From Planctomycetota bacterium (GTDB lineage: Bacteria; Planctomycetota; Planctomycetia; Planctomycetales; Planctomycetaceae), in the NCBI GenBank assembly GCA_023429275.1, contig JAEYWB010000588.1:1-5043 (forward strand): a stretch of DNA of 5,043 nt, in the 5' to 3' direction. Shown in pieces: positions 1 through 5,043 of this stretch. The notes below the pieces were generated by a model that saw only the letters and a list, made by a program, of their open reading frames with translations, was not told where the DNA came from and did not search any database. A program made the translations under genes and the position numbers. The first letter of the stretch is position 1, and each line of letters opens with the position of its first letter.

Positions 1-592
1 TCTTCAGCGTGGCGATCACCTGGCTGAGGCTGACCCCGTCGACCAGCGGCATCACGTAATAGCAATAGCCCCGCTCCTCGCCGTAACGATAGACCGGGAC
101 GATATTGGCGTGCTGGAGCTGGGCGACGATCCGCGCCTCGCGCTGGAACCGCTCGCGCCAGTCCGCTCCCTGCAGGGCCTTCTTGAGAAGCACCTTGACC
201 GCAACCCGCCGGCCCATCTGCCGCTCGCGGGCTTCGAAGACGACTCCCATTCCCCCGCGACCGATTTCGTTCAGGATCTCGCAGTCCCCGAGTTCCGTGA
301 TCCGGTCGAGGTCGACATCCCCATTGGGCCCGGGAATCTCCCGCCACCGCTTCCACTGCTCCATCGAGGCGATGACCGGGAGGAGCTCCCGGAGCTCGTC
401 GGCAAACTGCGGGTGCCGCCGGGCGATCTCCTCGACGGAGGGGGCAGCGCCGCGACGAACCTGGAGTGTGAAGGCGGCGAGGATCTGATCGAGGTCCTCC
501 GGTTGTTCTCCAGAGGCCTTCCCCGGCACCGGCAGCCCGGCAATGCGAAAGTCGGTTTCGCTCGTCGGCGTGCTGTCAGGCGGGATGGACAA
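1..592 (-). CDS. Hanks-type Ser/Thr protein kinase, N-terminal part (runs off left edge)
   Basis: This is the first 197 codons of a eukaryotic-like Ser/Thr kinase. Residues 33-85 form a helical leader with the pattern LDQILAAF...RRHPQFADELRELLP, common ahead of planctomycete kinase domains. The kinase domain starts near residue 101. It shows the glycine-rich ATP loop GRGGMGVVF (G111-G116), the ATP-anchoring lysine in VAVKVL (K133), the helix-C glutamate in QREAR (E152), and HANIVPVY (H161 onward) leading to YYVMPLVDG at the hinge. The catalytic HRD and DFG motifs lie beyond the window, so activity cannot be judged. No ATG occurs in frame before the kinase leader's late part. I chose TTG at 592-590 because GGAGAG lies 8 bases upstream and the protein then begins MSIPPDS. 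Another TTG at 640-638 is less well placed. The gene follows an ECF sigma factor by 186 bases on the same strand, the usual planctomycete sigma-kinase pairing. Any transmembrane or sensor C-terminus is not visible. Confidence 0.93.
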   Translation of the reverse strand, partial: MSIPPDSTPTSETDFRIAGLPVPGKASGEQPEDLDQILAAFTLQVRRGAAPSVEEIARRHPQFADELRELLPVIASMEQWKRWREIPGPNGDVDLDRITELGDCEILNEIGRGGMGVVFEARERQMGRRVAVKVLLKKALQGADWRERFQREARIVAQLQHANIVPVYRYGEERGYCYYVMPLVDGVSLSQVIATLK

Positions 593-600
593 CCGAAGGT

Positions 601-606
601 CTCTCC
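601..606 (-). promoter_or_regulatory. Ribosome binding site for the kinase TTG start
   Basis: On the minus strand the sequence reads GGAGAG, 8 bases before the TTG at 592-590. It decides in favour of this non-ATG start, because no in-frame ATG is near and the alternative TTG at 640-638 has its nearest purine-rich tract (GGAGGG) about 14 bases away. Confidence 0.5.
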
Positions 607-778
607 AGGGGAAGCGGGAGCCTGGTCGCTCCCTCTCCAAGTATATCGGTTGTTCCCTCCCCCTCCGGCCCCAGTCTCGGGGTCTTGAAGGTTTTCGGGA
701 ATCGAGCTTGTGGGCGGCGTCTGCGGGACGATCCGTGCAGCAGATGGCCTGGACGGTGCGTGCTCCAGAGAAAAGCAA

Positions 779-1444
779 TCAGCTTCTCGATGCATCCCCG
801 AAGAAGTCTTTCCCCCCGCCGGGAAAGGCCTCCATGACCTGCTTGAGGCGGACGAGCGCCCGGGTGTACCGCAGGCTCGCGGCGGGCTCGGAGATCTCCA
901 GCAGCCGGGCCGCCTCGCGGTTTGACAGCTCCTCGAAATGCCTGAGAGCGAGAATCTCCCGGTCCATCTCCCCGAGCGACTGCAGGGCGACATCGAGATG
1001 CTCGGCCGCCTCCTGCCGGGAGACCGCCTCGCTCGGGGAGGTGATGCTGCCGAGAAGCTCGAAGCGGATCGACATGGAGGTCGACTGCGAGTCCCATCCG
1101 GCATCGAGCGACCGCTCACGCGCCGCGCTGCGGGCCTGGGTTCCGAGGTGCCGGCGATGGAGATCGATCAACGTCTGCCCCAGGAGCATCCGCAACCAGA
1201 GGAAGATGCTGTCCGGAGCATCCCGGAGGATGTGCCGCAGCCGCTGTTGAGCGGCGAGAAAGGTTTCCTGAAGGATGTCCTCGACGTCGATGCGGCCAGC
1301 GAGCCGGGGGTCGAGGCGGAACATGGCGATTCGGGAGAGCCGCGGCCGGCAGGACGTAAACAGGGCCGCGAGAGCATTCTGGTCGCCCGCGACCGCCTGA
1401 TTGACCAGTTCGGTGTCGATCGGTGAATCAGGAAGAGGCTCCAT
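779..1444 (-). CDS. ECF sigma-70 factor, planctomycete kinase-linked type
   Basis: A 221-residue sigma factor with regions 2 and 4 only, as in the ECF (group 4) class; it directs RNA polymerase to alternative promoters. Region 2 covers about residues 10-100: DVEDILQETFLAA (53-65) is the core-binding region 2.2, and FLWLRMLLGQTLIDLHRRHL (81-100) is the -10 recognition helix. A Ser/Ala-rich linker (101-143, with TSPSEAVS) leads to region 4 (about 150-204), containing MDREILALRHFEELSNREAARLLEIS and the recognition helix PAASLRYTRALVRLK. The LGTQARSAARE and ALRHFEELSN patterns are those of planctomycete ECF factors encoded beside Ser/Thr kinases, and a kinase does follow. I chose ATG 1444 because the reading then begins MEPLPDSPIDTELVNQAVAGD, with the family's usual short lead. 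An AAAGG lies 11 bases upstream. An in-frame ATG at 1582 would add 46 unconserved-looking residues. No anti-sigma gene adjoins. The 228 bases upstream (1445-1672) hold no convincing gene or promoter. Confidence 0.94.
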   Translation of the reverse strand: MEPLPDSPIDTELVNQAVAGDQNALAALFTSCRPRLSRIAMFRLDPRLAGRIDVEDILQETFLAAQQRLRHILRDAPDSIFLWLRMLLGQTLIDLHRRHLGTQARSAARERSLDAGWDSQSTSMSIRFELLGSITSPSEAVSRQEAAEHLDVALQSLGEMDREILALRHFEELSNREAARLLEISEPAASLRYTRALVRLKQVMEAFPGGGKDFFGDASRS

Positions 1445-1672
1445 GCCCAGGGTGGCCTTTGGTTGTCGATCGAGGAAAGAGCCCAGCCTGCATCGTACGA
1501 ATGATGATGCATCGCGTGATACCGCTGATTCGAAGTTCTGTTCGCGACAGTGGGCAGAAGGAGGGATGCGTCTCGGCCGCATCCTGGCGTCTCACCTGCG
1601 AGGCCTCATTCTCCGCTGCGCCCCCTTCCGGCCGATCCCGGTCCGCCATTTCACCGTCAGAACGGCCCGAAG

Positions 1673-2194
1673 TCACCCTCCGGCCACCTCGCGGCGAAGG
1701 GCTTCGAGTTCGGCATCGACCTCGGCCCCGACGGACGTCGCGCCGGTCCGGACGACGACCGGCTGCTCGACCCCCTCCAGATCGGCCTTGCGGCGCAAAG
1801 CATCCGCCAGCCGGGCTTCGAGGGCATGGGTGGTGGTGGTCAGGTGGTCCCGGGTCGAACGGGCCGCCGAGAGTTGTTGCTCGAGCCCCGCCAGGAGACT
1901 CTCGTGTTCCCGCTTTCGGAGGAGCGCCTGCCTCGCATGGTCTTCATCCTCGTTGGCCAGCGCCTCCTTGGCCCGTTCAAGCCATCGAATCGCTTGCTGC
2001 GACTGCTCGGAGATCTCCCCTTCGATTCGAAGAAGGTTGTTCGAGGCGGTCCGGGCGCTCCGCTGGGCTCCCGCGACCCCCTCGCGCATCTCCCGGATGA
2101 TCTCTTCCAGCGTCCGTTTCGGGTCCGCCGACTCCGCCAGGATCGCGCTGAGGTTGCAGGTGACGATGTCGGTCAAACGGCTGAAATGAGGCAT
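1673..2194 (-). CDS. pspA: PspA/IM30 family membrane-stress protein, short form
   Basis: A 173-residue predicted coiled-coil protein of the phage-shock PspA/Vipp1 (IM30) family, ESCRT-III-like proteins that bind the inner face of the cytoplasmic membrane and protect it under envelope stress. The N-terminus MPHFSRLTDIVTCNLSAIL matches the family's amphipathic membrane-binding helix (canonical form MGIFSRLTDIV). It is followed by SADPKRTLEEIIREM (about 22-36), then a long charged hairpin rich in Glu, Arg, Gln and Ala (about 36-140), including WLERAKEALANEDEDHARQALLRK (71-94). The C-terminus is short: a linker around 143-158 and a final helix DAELEALRREVAGG. Typical PspA is about 220-230 residues, so the section equivalent to helix 4 appears to be missing. 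ATG 2194 is chosen because the family N-terminus aligns exactly there; no good Shine-Dalgarno is visible, and a GTG sits three codons upstream. No pspF, pspB or pspC adjoins; the neighbours are two ECF sigma factors. Confidence 0.88.
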   Translation of the reverse strand: MPHFSRLTDIVTCNLSAILAESADPKRTLEEIIREMREGVAGAQRSARTASNNLLRIEGEISEQSQQAIRWLERAKEALANEDEDHARQALLRKREHESLLAGLEQQLSAARSTRDHLTTTTHALEARLADALRRKADLEGVEQPVVVRTGATSVGAEVDAELEALRREVAGG

Positions 2195-2235
2195 GGGGAA
2201 CACCAGAAATATCGACTGTTCAGGATCAGGGGGCC

Positions 2236-2294
2236 GTCCGACCGGCACCGTCTCGTCGTGATAATGTCCGAACGGACGCCACGGTCGATCGGAC
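2236..2294. promoter_or_regulatory. Repeated GTCCGA/TCGGAC motif upstream of pspA (possible operator)
   Basis: In the 180-base gap between the upstream sigma gene and pspA, GTCCGA occurs at 2236-2241 and 2266-2271, and its reverse complement TCGGAC at 2289-2294. The middle copy belongs to an inverted repeat GTCCG-AA-CGGAC at 2266-2277, about 72 bases before the pspA start. The two direct copies are 30 bases apart, close to three helical turns. It could be a regulator site or an RNA hairpin in the leader. In GC-rich DNA short repeats like these also arise by chance, and no promoter boxes could be assigned around them. Confidence 0.2.
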
Positions 2295-2374
2295 CTGCGG
2301 AATTTGGGGCGGGGCCGGAGTTCGAGGCAATGCGGCGTTGAAGAGACGGAGAGGAACAACGGATCGGGAAATCC

Positions 2375-3016
2375 TCATGCCTGGCTCCCCAGCGTCTCGG
2401 CCGAAAACTCGCCGATCGGCGCGAGCCCCGCGGCCCGAAGCTTTTCGCTGAGCTTTTCCCGCGCGAGCCGCAGGCGGCTTTTGCTGGTCGGCAGCGGAAC
2501 TTCCATGATCTCCGAGATTTCCGGAAGGCTCAGCTCGGCAAAGTGGTGCAGGATGAACGTCTGCTTCTGCTCGTCGGGAATCTCGCCGAGCGCGTCGTCG
2601 ACGATCCGCGAGAGTTCGCGGTGATCGGCCTGGGTCTCGGGCGAGAGGATCTCCGAGGAAAGCCGTGCCAGTTCGTCCTCTTCCTCGCTCGGCCGCCGCT
2701 GGCAGGCGCGGATCAATGCGTCGTGCGAACGGCGGCGGACGTCGTCGATCAGAAGATTCCGGGCGATCCGGAACATCCAGCCGCGAAACCGTCCGAGCGG
2801 GAGATAGTCCCACGCCTGATTGTAGACCTTGACCAGGGTGTCCTGGGTCAGATCTTCAGACAGCTGCCAGTCGCGCGTATTGCGGTAGAAGAAACCGACG
2901 AGCGAGGATTGATGCCGGCTGACGATCTCGTCGAAGGCCGTATTGTCCCCGCTCTGGACGCGGATCATGAGTTGATCGTCGTCCTGCACCGCGTCGGATT
3001 CGAAGGCCGCCACCAT
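2375..3016 (-). CDS. ECF sigma-70 factor (RpoE-like)
   Basis: A 213-residue ECF sigma factor of the general RpoE-like form. After a short acidic lead (MVAAFESDAVQDDDQ), region 2 starts at LMIRVQSGDNTAFDEIV (16-32). EDLTQDTLVKVY (54-65) is region 2.2, and FRGWMFRIARNLLIDDVRRR (77-96) is regions 2.3-2.4. A charged linker (about 105-135) precedes region 4 (about 141-193): LGEIPDEQKQTFILHHFAELSLPEISEIMEVP, then the recognition helix TSKSRLRLAREKLSEKL. About 18 residues with no recognised domain follow (AAGLAPIGEFSAETLGSQA). ATG 3016 gives the family's usual spacing to region 2 but is preceded by CTCTTTTT with no Shine-Dalgarno. ATG at codon 17 would cut into region 2. It is the first gene of the minus-strand run, 180 bases before pspA, and diverges from the exported TPR-like protein. 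No anti-sigma partner is adjacent, which is unusual for RpoE-like factors. Confidence 0.94.
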   Translation of the reverse strand: MVAAFESDAVQDDDQLMIRVQSGDNTAFDEIVSRHQSSLVGFFYRNTRDWQLSEDLTQDTLVKVYNQAWDYLPLGRFRGWMFRIARNLLIDDVRRRSHDALIRACQRRPSEEEDELARLSSEILSPETQADHRELSRIVDDALGEIPDEQKQTFILHHFAELSLPEISEIMEVPLPTSKSRLRLAREKLSEKLRAAGLAPIGEFSAETLGSQA

Positions 3017-3060
3017 AAAAAGAGTGTAGCCGCATCTCGCCAGGAGAGGCGAGTCTCCAG

Positions 3061-3136
3061 TCAGCTTTCAGCCGTCAGCTGTCAGCCATCAGCTTTCAGC
3101 AAGATGTTGACCGCTGAATGCTGACCGCTGACAGCT
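3061..3136. repeat. Heptamer (TCAGCNN) tandem repeat forming a long inverted repeat
   Basis: Six head-to-tail units begin at 3061, 3068, 3075, 3082, 3089 and 3096: TCAGCTT, TCAGCCG, TCAGCTG, TCAGCCA, TCAGCTT and TCAGCAA. The same heptamers appear in reverse complement at 3111-3136 (GCTGA units). As a result 3077-3100 and 3113-3136 pair over 24 positions with 21 matches, around a 12-base loop (3101-3112). The fixed TCAGC core with two variable bases resembles short interspersed repeats found in bacterial intergenic DNA. It lies upstream of both divergent genes, so a plain transcription terminator is not the obvious role. A stable hairpin in the leader of either gene, a protein site or a passive repeat are all possible. 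Confidence 0.8.
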
Positions 3137-3161
3137 AAATGCTTTGAGTTTCCGATGACCA

Positions 3162-3188
3162 CCATTCCACGAATGGACGTCCACGGAC
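3162..3188. promoter_or_regulatory. Overlapping palindromes (possible operator)
   Basis: Several short symmetric elements overlap here: CCATTC-CAC-GAATGG (3162-3176), the perfect 10-base palindrome TGGACGTCCA (3174-3183), GTCC-AC-GGAC (3179-3188), and a direct repeat TCCACG at 3166-3171 and 3180-3185. The density suggests a dimeric regulator's site in the divergent promoter region, but no promoter boxes anchor it and the binding protein is unknown. Confidence 0.25.
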
Positions 3189-3284
3189 AAACAGGGCAAA
3201 AGACGATTGTGGAAGCGTTTCCGCAGAGGTTACCTTCCGATCAGGAAACTTTGCGGGGACGCTCCTGCGGCACGCCATCTTGCC

Positions 3285-3296
3285 GGAGCCGGCTCC
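3285..3296. promoter_or_regulatory. 12-base perfect palindrome upstream of the exported protein gene
   Basis: GGAGCCGGCTCC is a perfect palindrome ending 62 bases before the ATG at 3359, overlapped by GCCGG-AG-CCGGC (3282-3293). It could be an operator or a small RNA hairpin in the leader. GC-rich composition makes chance occurrence plausible. Confidence 0.2.
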
Positions 3297-3340
3297 CTTT
3301 CCAAGGATTGATGAAGCCGGTGCCCTTTTGCCGACTTCGC

Positions 3341-3348
3341 AGGGTGAG
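3341..3348 (+). promoter_or_regulatory. Ribosome binding site for the exported TPR-like protein
   Basis: AGGGTGAG ends 10 bases before the ATG at 3359. It favours that ATG over the in-frame GTG at 3344, which lies inside this motif and would add five residues ahead of the signal peptide. Confidence 0.45.
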
Positions 3349-3358
3349 ATCAGCCTTC

Positions 3359-5043
3359 ATGTTCCGACTGGTGCTCTTCGTCGCTCTGACCTTCTGCCTG
3401 CTCGCGGGTCCGCGCCCGGTCCGGGCCGAGGAGCCGTATCTCGAATTCCTCGCCGCCCTCCGAAACGCGGGGATGGAAGAGCATTTCGAGGCGGCCGCAG
3501 ACTATCTCGACATGATGGAGAAGCGGCCCGACCTCCCCCCGCCGCTGCGCGAAGTTCTCTCGTTCGAACGGGGACTGACTCTTCTCGCTCACTCGCGGCG
3601 GGTCACCTCGGACGAACTGCAGCGGCGGCTCCTGAATGAAGCGGAGGCCGCGTTCGAAAAGTTCACCCGCGAGCACCCGGGCCATTCTCTCGCGGGAGAG
3701 GCGAACTTTCAGAAGGCCTCCCTGATCCTCCAGAAGGCGTGGGTCGAAATCTTCGCCGCTCTCGACCCGGCCAATTCCCTCTCGCGGTCGGACCTGCAGG
3801 CGAAGGGGCGTGCCTACGCCGACAAGGCGAAAGAGGCGTTTGCCACCGCCCAGAAGCAGCTCAAGGCCGAGCTCGACAAATACCCGGTCAGCGAAATGAA
3901 CCTGACTCCGGAGCAGAAGATCACCCGCCCCAAGGTCGAAGCCCGCTTGCTGAACTCGAGTTACGAAAGCGCGATGTGTGCTTACGCGACCGCGCAGAGC
4001 TACCGCGACCCCGATCTCGAAACACAGTCGCAGCTCTTCAAGAACCGGATCAAGGACGCCGCCGAAGAGTTCGAGAAGCACTACGAGCGATATCAGCAGC
4101 AGCTGATCGGGCGCTACGGCCGGCTGATGCAGGCGAAGTGCCTCGAAGAGCTCGATGACCTCCGCCCGGCGCTCGGGATCTATGACGAGCTGCTCGACCG
4201 GCTGGCGGACGGCGATCCGGCGATCGACCTGTTCAAGGACAGGGTCCTCTTCTTCCGGCTCTCGGCCCTGAACCACCCCACCCGCAAGGAATACACCATC
4301 GTCGAGGAGATGGGGACCGACTGGATGCTGAAGCACAAGGAGCGGGCTCGAACCAGCTCCGGCTTCGGGATCGCCTATGAGCTGGCCATCGCCTTGAAGG
4401 AACTCGCCAAGGCGGACGACATCACCCCCACCCGCAAGGCGCAGCTGCTCGGCCGCGCCCAGGAGATCGCGGCGACGCTCGTTCGCAGCACGCCCGAGTT
4501 CCGCAGCAAGGGGATCCTGCTGCAGAGAGAAGTCTCCGGCCTGCGGAACCGCACGGCGGGACCGATCCGCAGCTTCGTCGAAGCGATGACCGAGGCGGAC
4601 GGCATGCAGGCGGACCTCGTGGGCATTCGCGAGGCCTATGCCGCGGCGGTTGCCGATGGCGATCCGACGAAGATCGCGGCGAAGCGGCAGGCGCTGTTCG
4701 ACCAGGCCGAAAAGCTCATCGCCGTCTACGACCAGGGGCTGCTTCTGGCCGACAACACGGCCGATCCGAAGCAGGTCGGTGCCGCGCAGACGCGGCTGGC
4801 CTATGCCTACTTCCTCCAGGAAAAGTACCTGGAGGCGGCGACGGTGGCGGACTACCAGGTTCAGAAATTCCACAGCGGACCCTATGCCGATGCCGCGAAG
4901 GAATCGGCCTATGTCGCGGTTGTCGCCCTCGATGTCCTCTACCGCCGCACGCCGCGGGATGACCGCCAGTTCGAGCGGGAGGCGCTCGAGCGGGCCGCGG
5001 GAACCCTCCTCCGCCGCTGGCCCGAGTCGGAGCGGGCCAGCGA
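3359..5043 (+). CDS. Exported TPR-like helical repeat protein, N-terminal part (runs off right edge)
   Basis: The first 561 codons of a large secreted protein of unknown function. A Sec signal peptide is clear: MFR, hydrophobic core LVLFVALTFCLLAG (4-17), and cleavage after VRA (23) before EEPYLEF. The cysteine at 13 is in LTFC, not a lipobox, so it is not a lipoprotein. The mature part is almost all amphipathic helix with TPR-like pairs: AEAAFEKFTREHPGHSLAGE with the following ANFQKASLILQKA (about 95-127), LEELDDLRPALGIYDELLDRL (about 262-282), LAYAYFLQEKYLEAATVADY (480-499), and ALERAAGTLLRRWPESERAS at the edge. Proteins like this usually act as protein-interaction scaffolds in the periplasm; the partner is unknown. 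Third-position GC is high throughout and no frameshift is seen. It diverges from the ECF sigma gene, so it may be a target or a neighbour only. The long open frame on the opposite strand (4873-3350) shares codon boundaries and is a shadow. Confidence 0.88.
   Translation, partial: MFRLVLFVALTFCLLAGPRPVRAEEPYLEFLAALRNAGMEEHFEAAADYLDMMEKRPDLPPPLREVLSFERGLTLLAHSRRVTSDELQRRLLNEAEAAFEKFTREHPGHSLAGEANFQKASLILQKAWVEIFAALDPANSLSRSDLQAKGRAYADKAKEAFATAQKQLKAELDKYPVSEMNLTPEQKITRPKVEARLLNSSYESAMCAYATAQSYRDPDLETQSQLFKNRIKDAAEEFEKHYERYQQQLIGRYGRLMQAKCLEELDDLRPALGIYDELLDRLADGDPAIDLFKDRVLFFRLSALNHPTRKEYTIVEEMGTDWMLKHKERARTSSGFGIAYELAIALKELAKADDITPTRKAQLLGRAQEIAATLVRSTPEFRSKGILLQREVSGLRNRTAGPIRSFVEAMTEADGMQADLVGIREAYAAAVADGDPTKIAAKRQALFDQAEKLIAVYDQGLLLADNTADPKQVGAAQTRLAYAYFLQEKYLEAATVADYQVQKFHSGPYADAAKESAYVAVVALDVLYRRTPRDDRQFEREALERAAGTLLRRWPESERAS

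Larger units (their letters stand above)
3017..3358. other. Divergent intergenic region
   Basis: These 342 bases separate the minus-strand ECF sigma gene from the plus-strand exported protein, and must carry promoters for both. I see no gene: the reading frames crossing it give repetitive or compositionally implausible peptides. It contains the TCAGC heptamer repeat with its inverted copy (3061-3136), overlapping palindromes at 3162-3188 and a 12-base palindrome at 3285-3296. No clear -35/-10 pair was found on either strand. A TACACT sits 8 bases before the sigma ATG on the minus strand, without a recognisable -35. Confidence 0.7.

Noticed and set aside
640..645. TATACT on the minus strand as a -10 box for the kinase
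   Set aside because: No recognisable -35 sequence lies 16-18 bases upstream; the upstream DNA is purine-rich with GGGAAC too close and no ECF-type -10 to match.
110..688. 192-codon open frame on the plus strand
   Set aside because: It is the exact mirror frame of the kinase gene, which shows conserved kinase motifs on the minus strand.
271..1119. 282-codon open frame on the minus strand
   Set aside because: It overlaps both the sigma factor and the kinase in another frame, and its Ser/Arg/Pro-rich product is typical of an out-of-frame reading.
1428..1676. 82-codon open frame on the minus strand whose ATG overlaps the pspA stop as ATGA
   Set aside because: The ATGA overlap is suggestive of coupling, but the peptide is Arg-rich with no domain or membrane segment, it has no clear ribosome site, and it runs 17 bases into the sigma gene. 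Conservation in relatives would be needed to revive it.
1401..2341. Plus-strand open frames opposite pspA and the sigma gene upstream region
   Set aside because: Pro/Arg/Ser-rich readings antisense to a clear PspA coding sequence; no recognisable motifs.
2226..2813. 195-codon open frame on the minus strand
   Set aside because: It overlaps the RpoE-like sigma gene in another frame, and its Arg/Pro/Ala-rich composition marks it as a shadow.
3205..3236. TTGTGG and TTACCT 17 bases apart as a promoter for the exported protein
   Set aside because: The spacing is right but TTACCT matches the -10 consensus at too few positions to support a call.
3389..3400. Cysteine 13 of the exported protein as a lipoprotein lipobox
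   Set aside because: The residues before it are LTF, which do not fit the lipobox small residue at -1, and a proper Sec cleavage site (VRA) follows at residue 23.
3350..4873. 507-codon open frame on the minus strand
   Set aside because: It has the same codon boundaries as the plus-strand exported protein, and stays open because TTA, CTA and TCA codons are avoided there in GC-rich DNA. Its peptide is Leu/Arg/Gly-rich without domains, whereas the plus strand gives a signal peptide and helical repeats.

Overview
The window looks like chromosomal DNA from a planctomycete. Three things point there: GC-rich codons, a Ser/Thr kinase with the HxNIVPVY motif sitting directly downstream of an ECF sigma factor (a pairing typical of that phylum), and many loosely spaced genes with intergenic gaps of about 180-340 bases. 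This assignment is inference from protein style; no rRNA or other marker is present.

Minus strand, in order of transcription from right to left: an ECF sigma-70 factor (3016-2375), a short PspA/IM30-family coiled-coil protein (2194-1673), a second ECF sigma factor of the planctomycete kinase-linked type (1444-779), and the N-terminal part of a Hanks-type Ser/Thr protein kinase (592-1) that runs off the left edge. Gaps of 180, 228 and 186 bases separate them, so each gene may have its own promoter, although all four are co-oriented.

A 342-base divergent intergenic region (3017-3358) follows. It holds a heptamer repeat (TCAGCNN) that reappears inverted to give a long hairpin, plus a cluster of palindromes. 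On the plus strand a gene for a Sec-exported, all-helical TPR-like protein starts at 3359 and leaves the window at the right edge.

Taken together, the minus-strand genes read as a signalling and envelope-stress locus: two alternative sigma factors, a membrane-remodelling stress effector and a kinase. No anti-sigma factor and no pspF/pspB/pspC homologue lies in the window, so how the sigma factors are controlled is open. That the four genes work together is inferred from position only.
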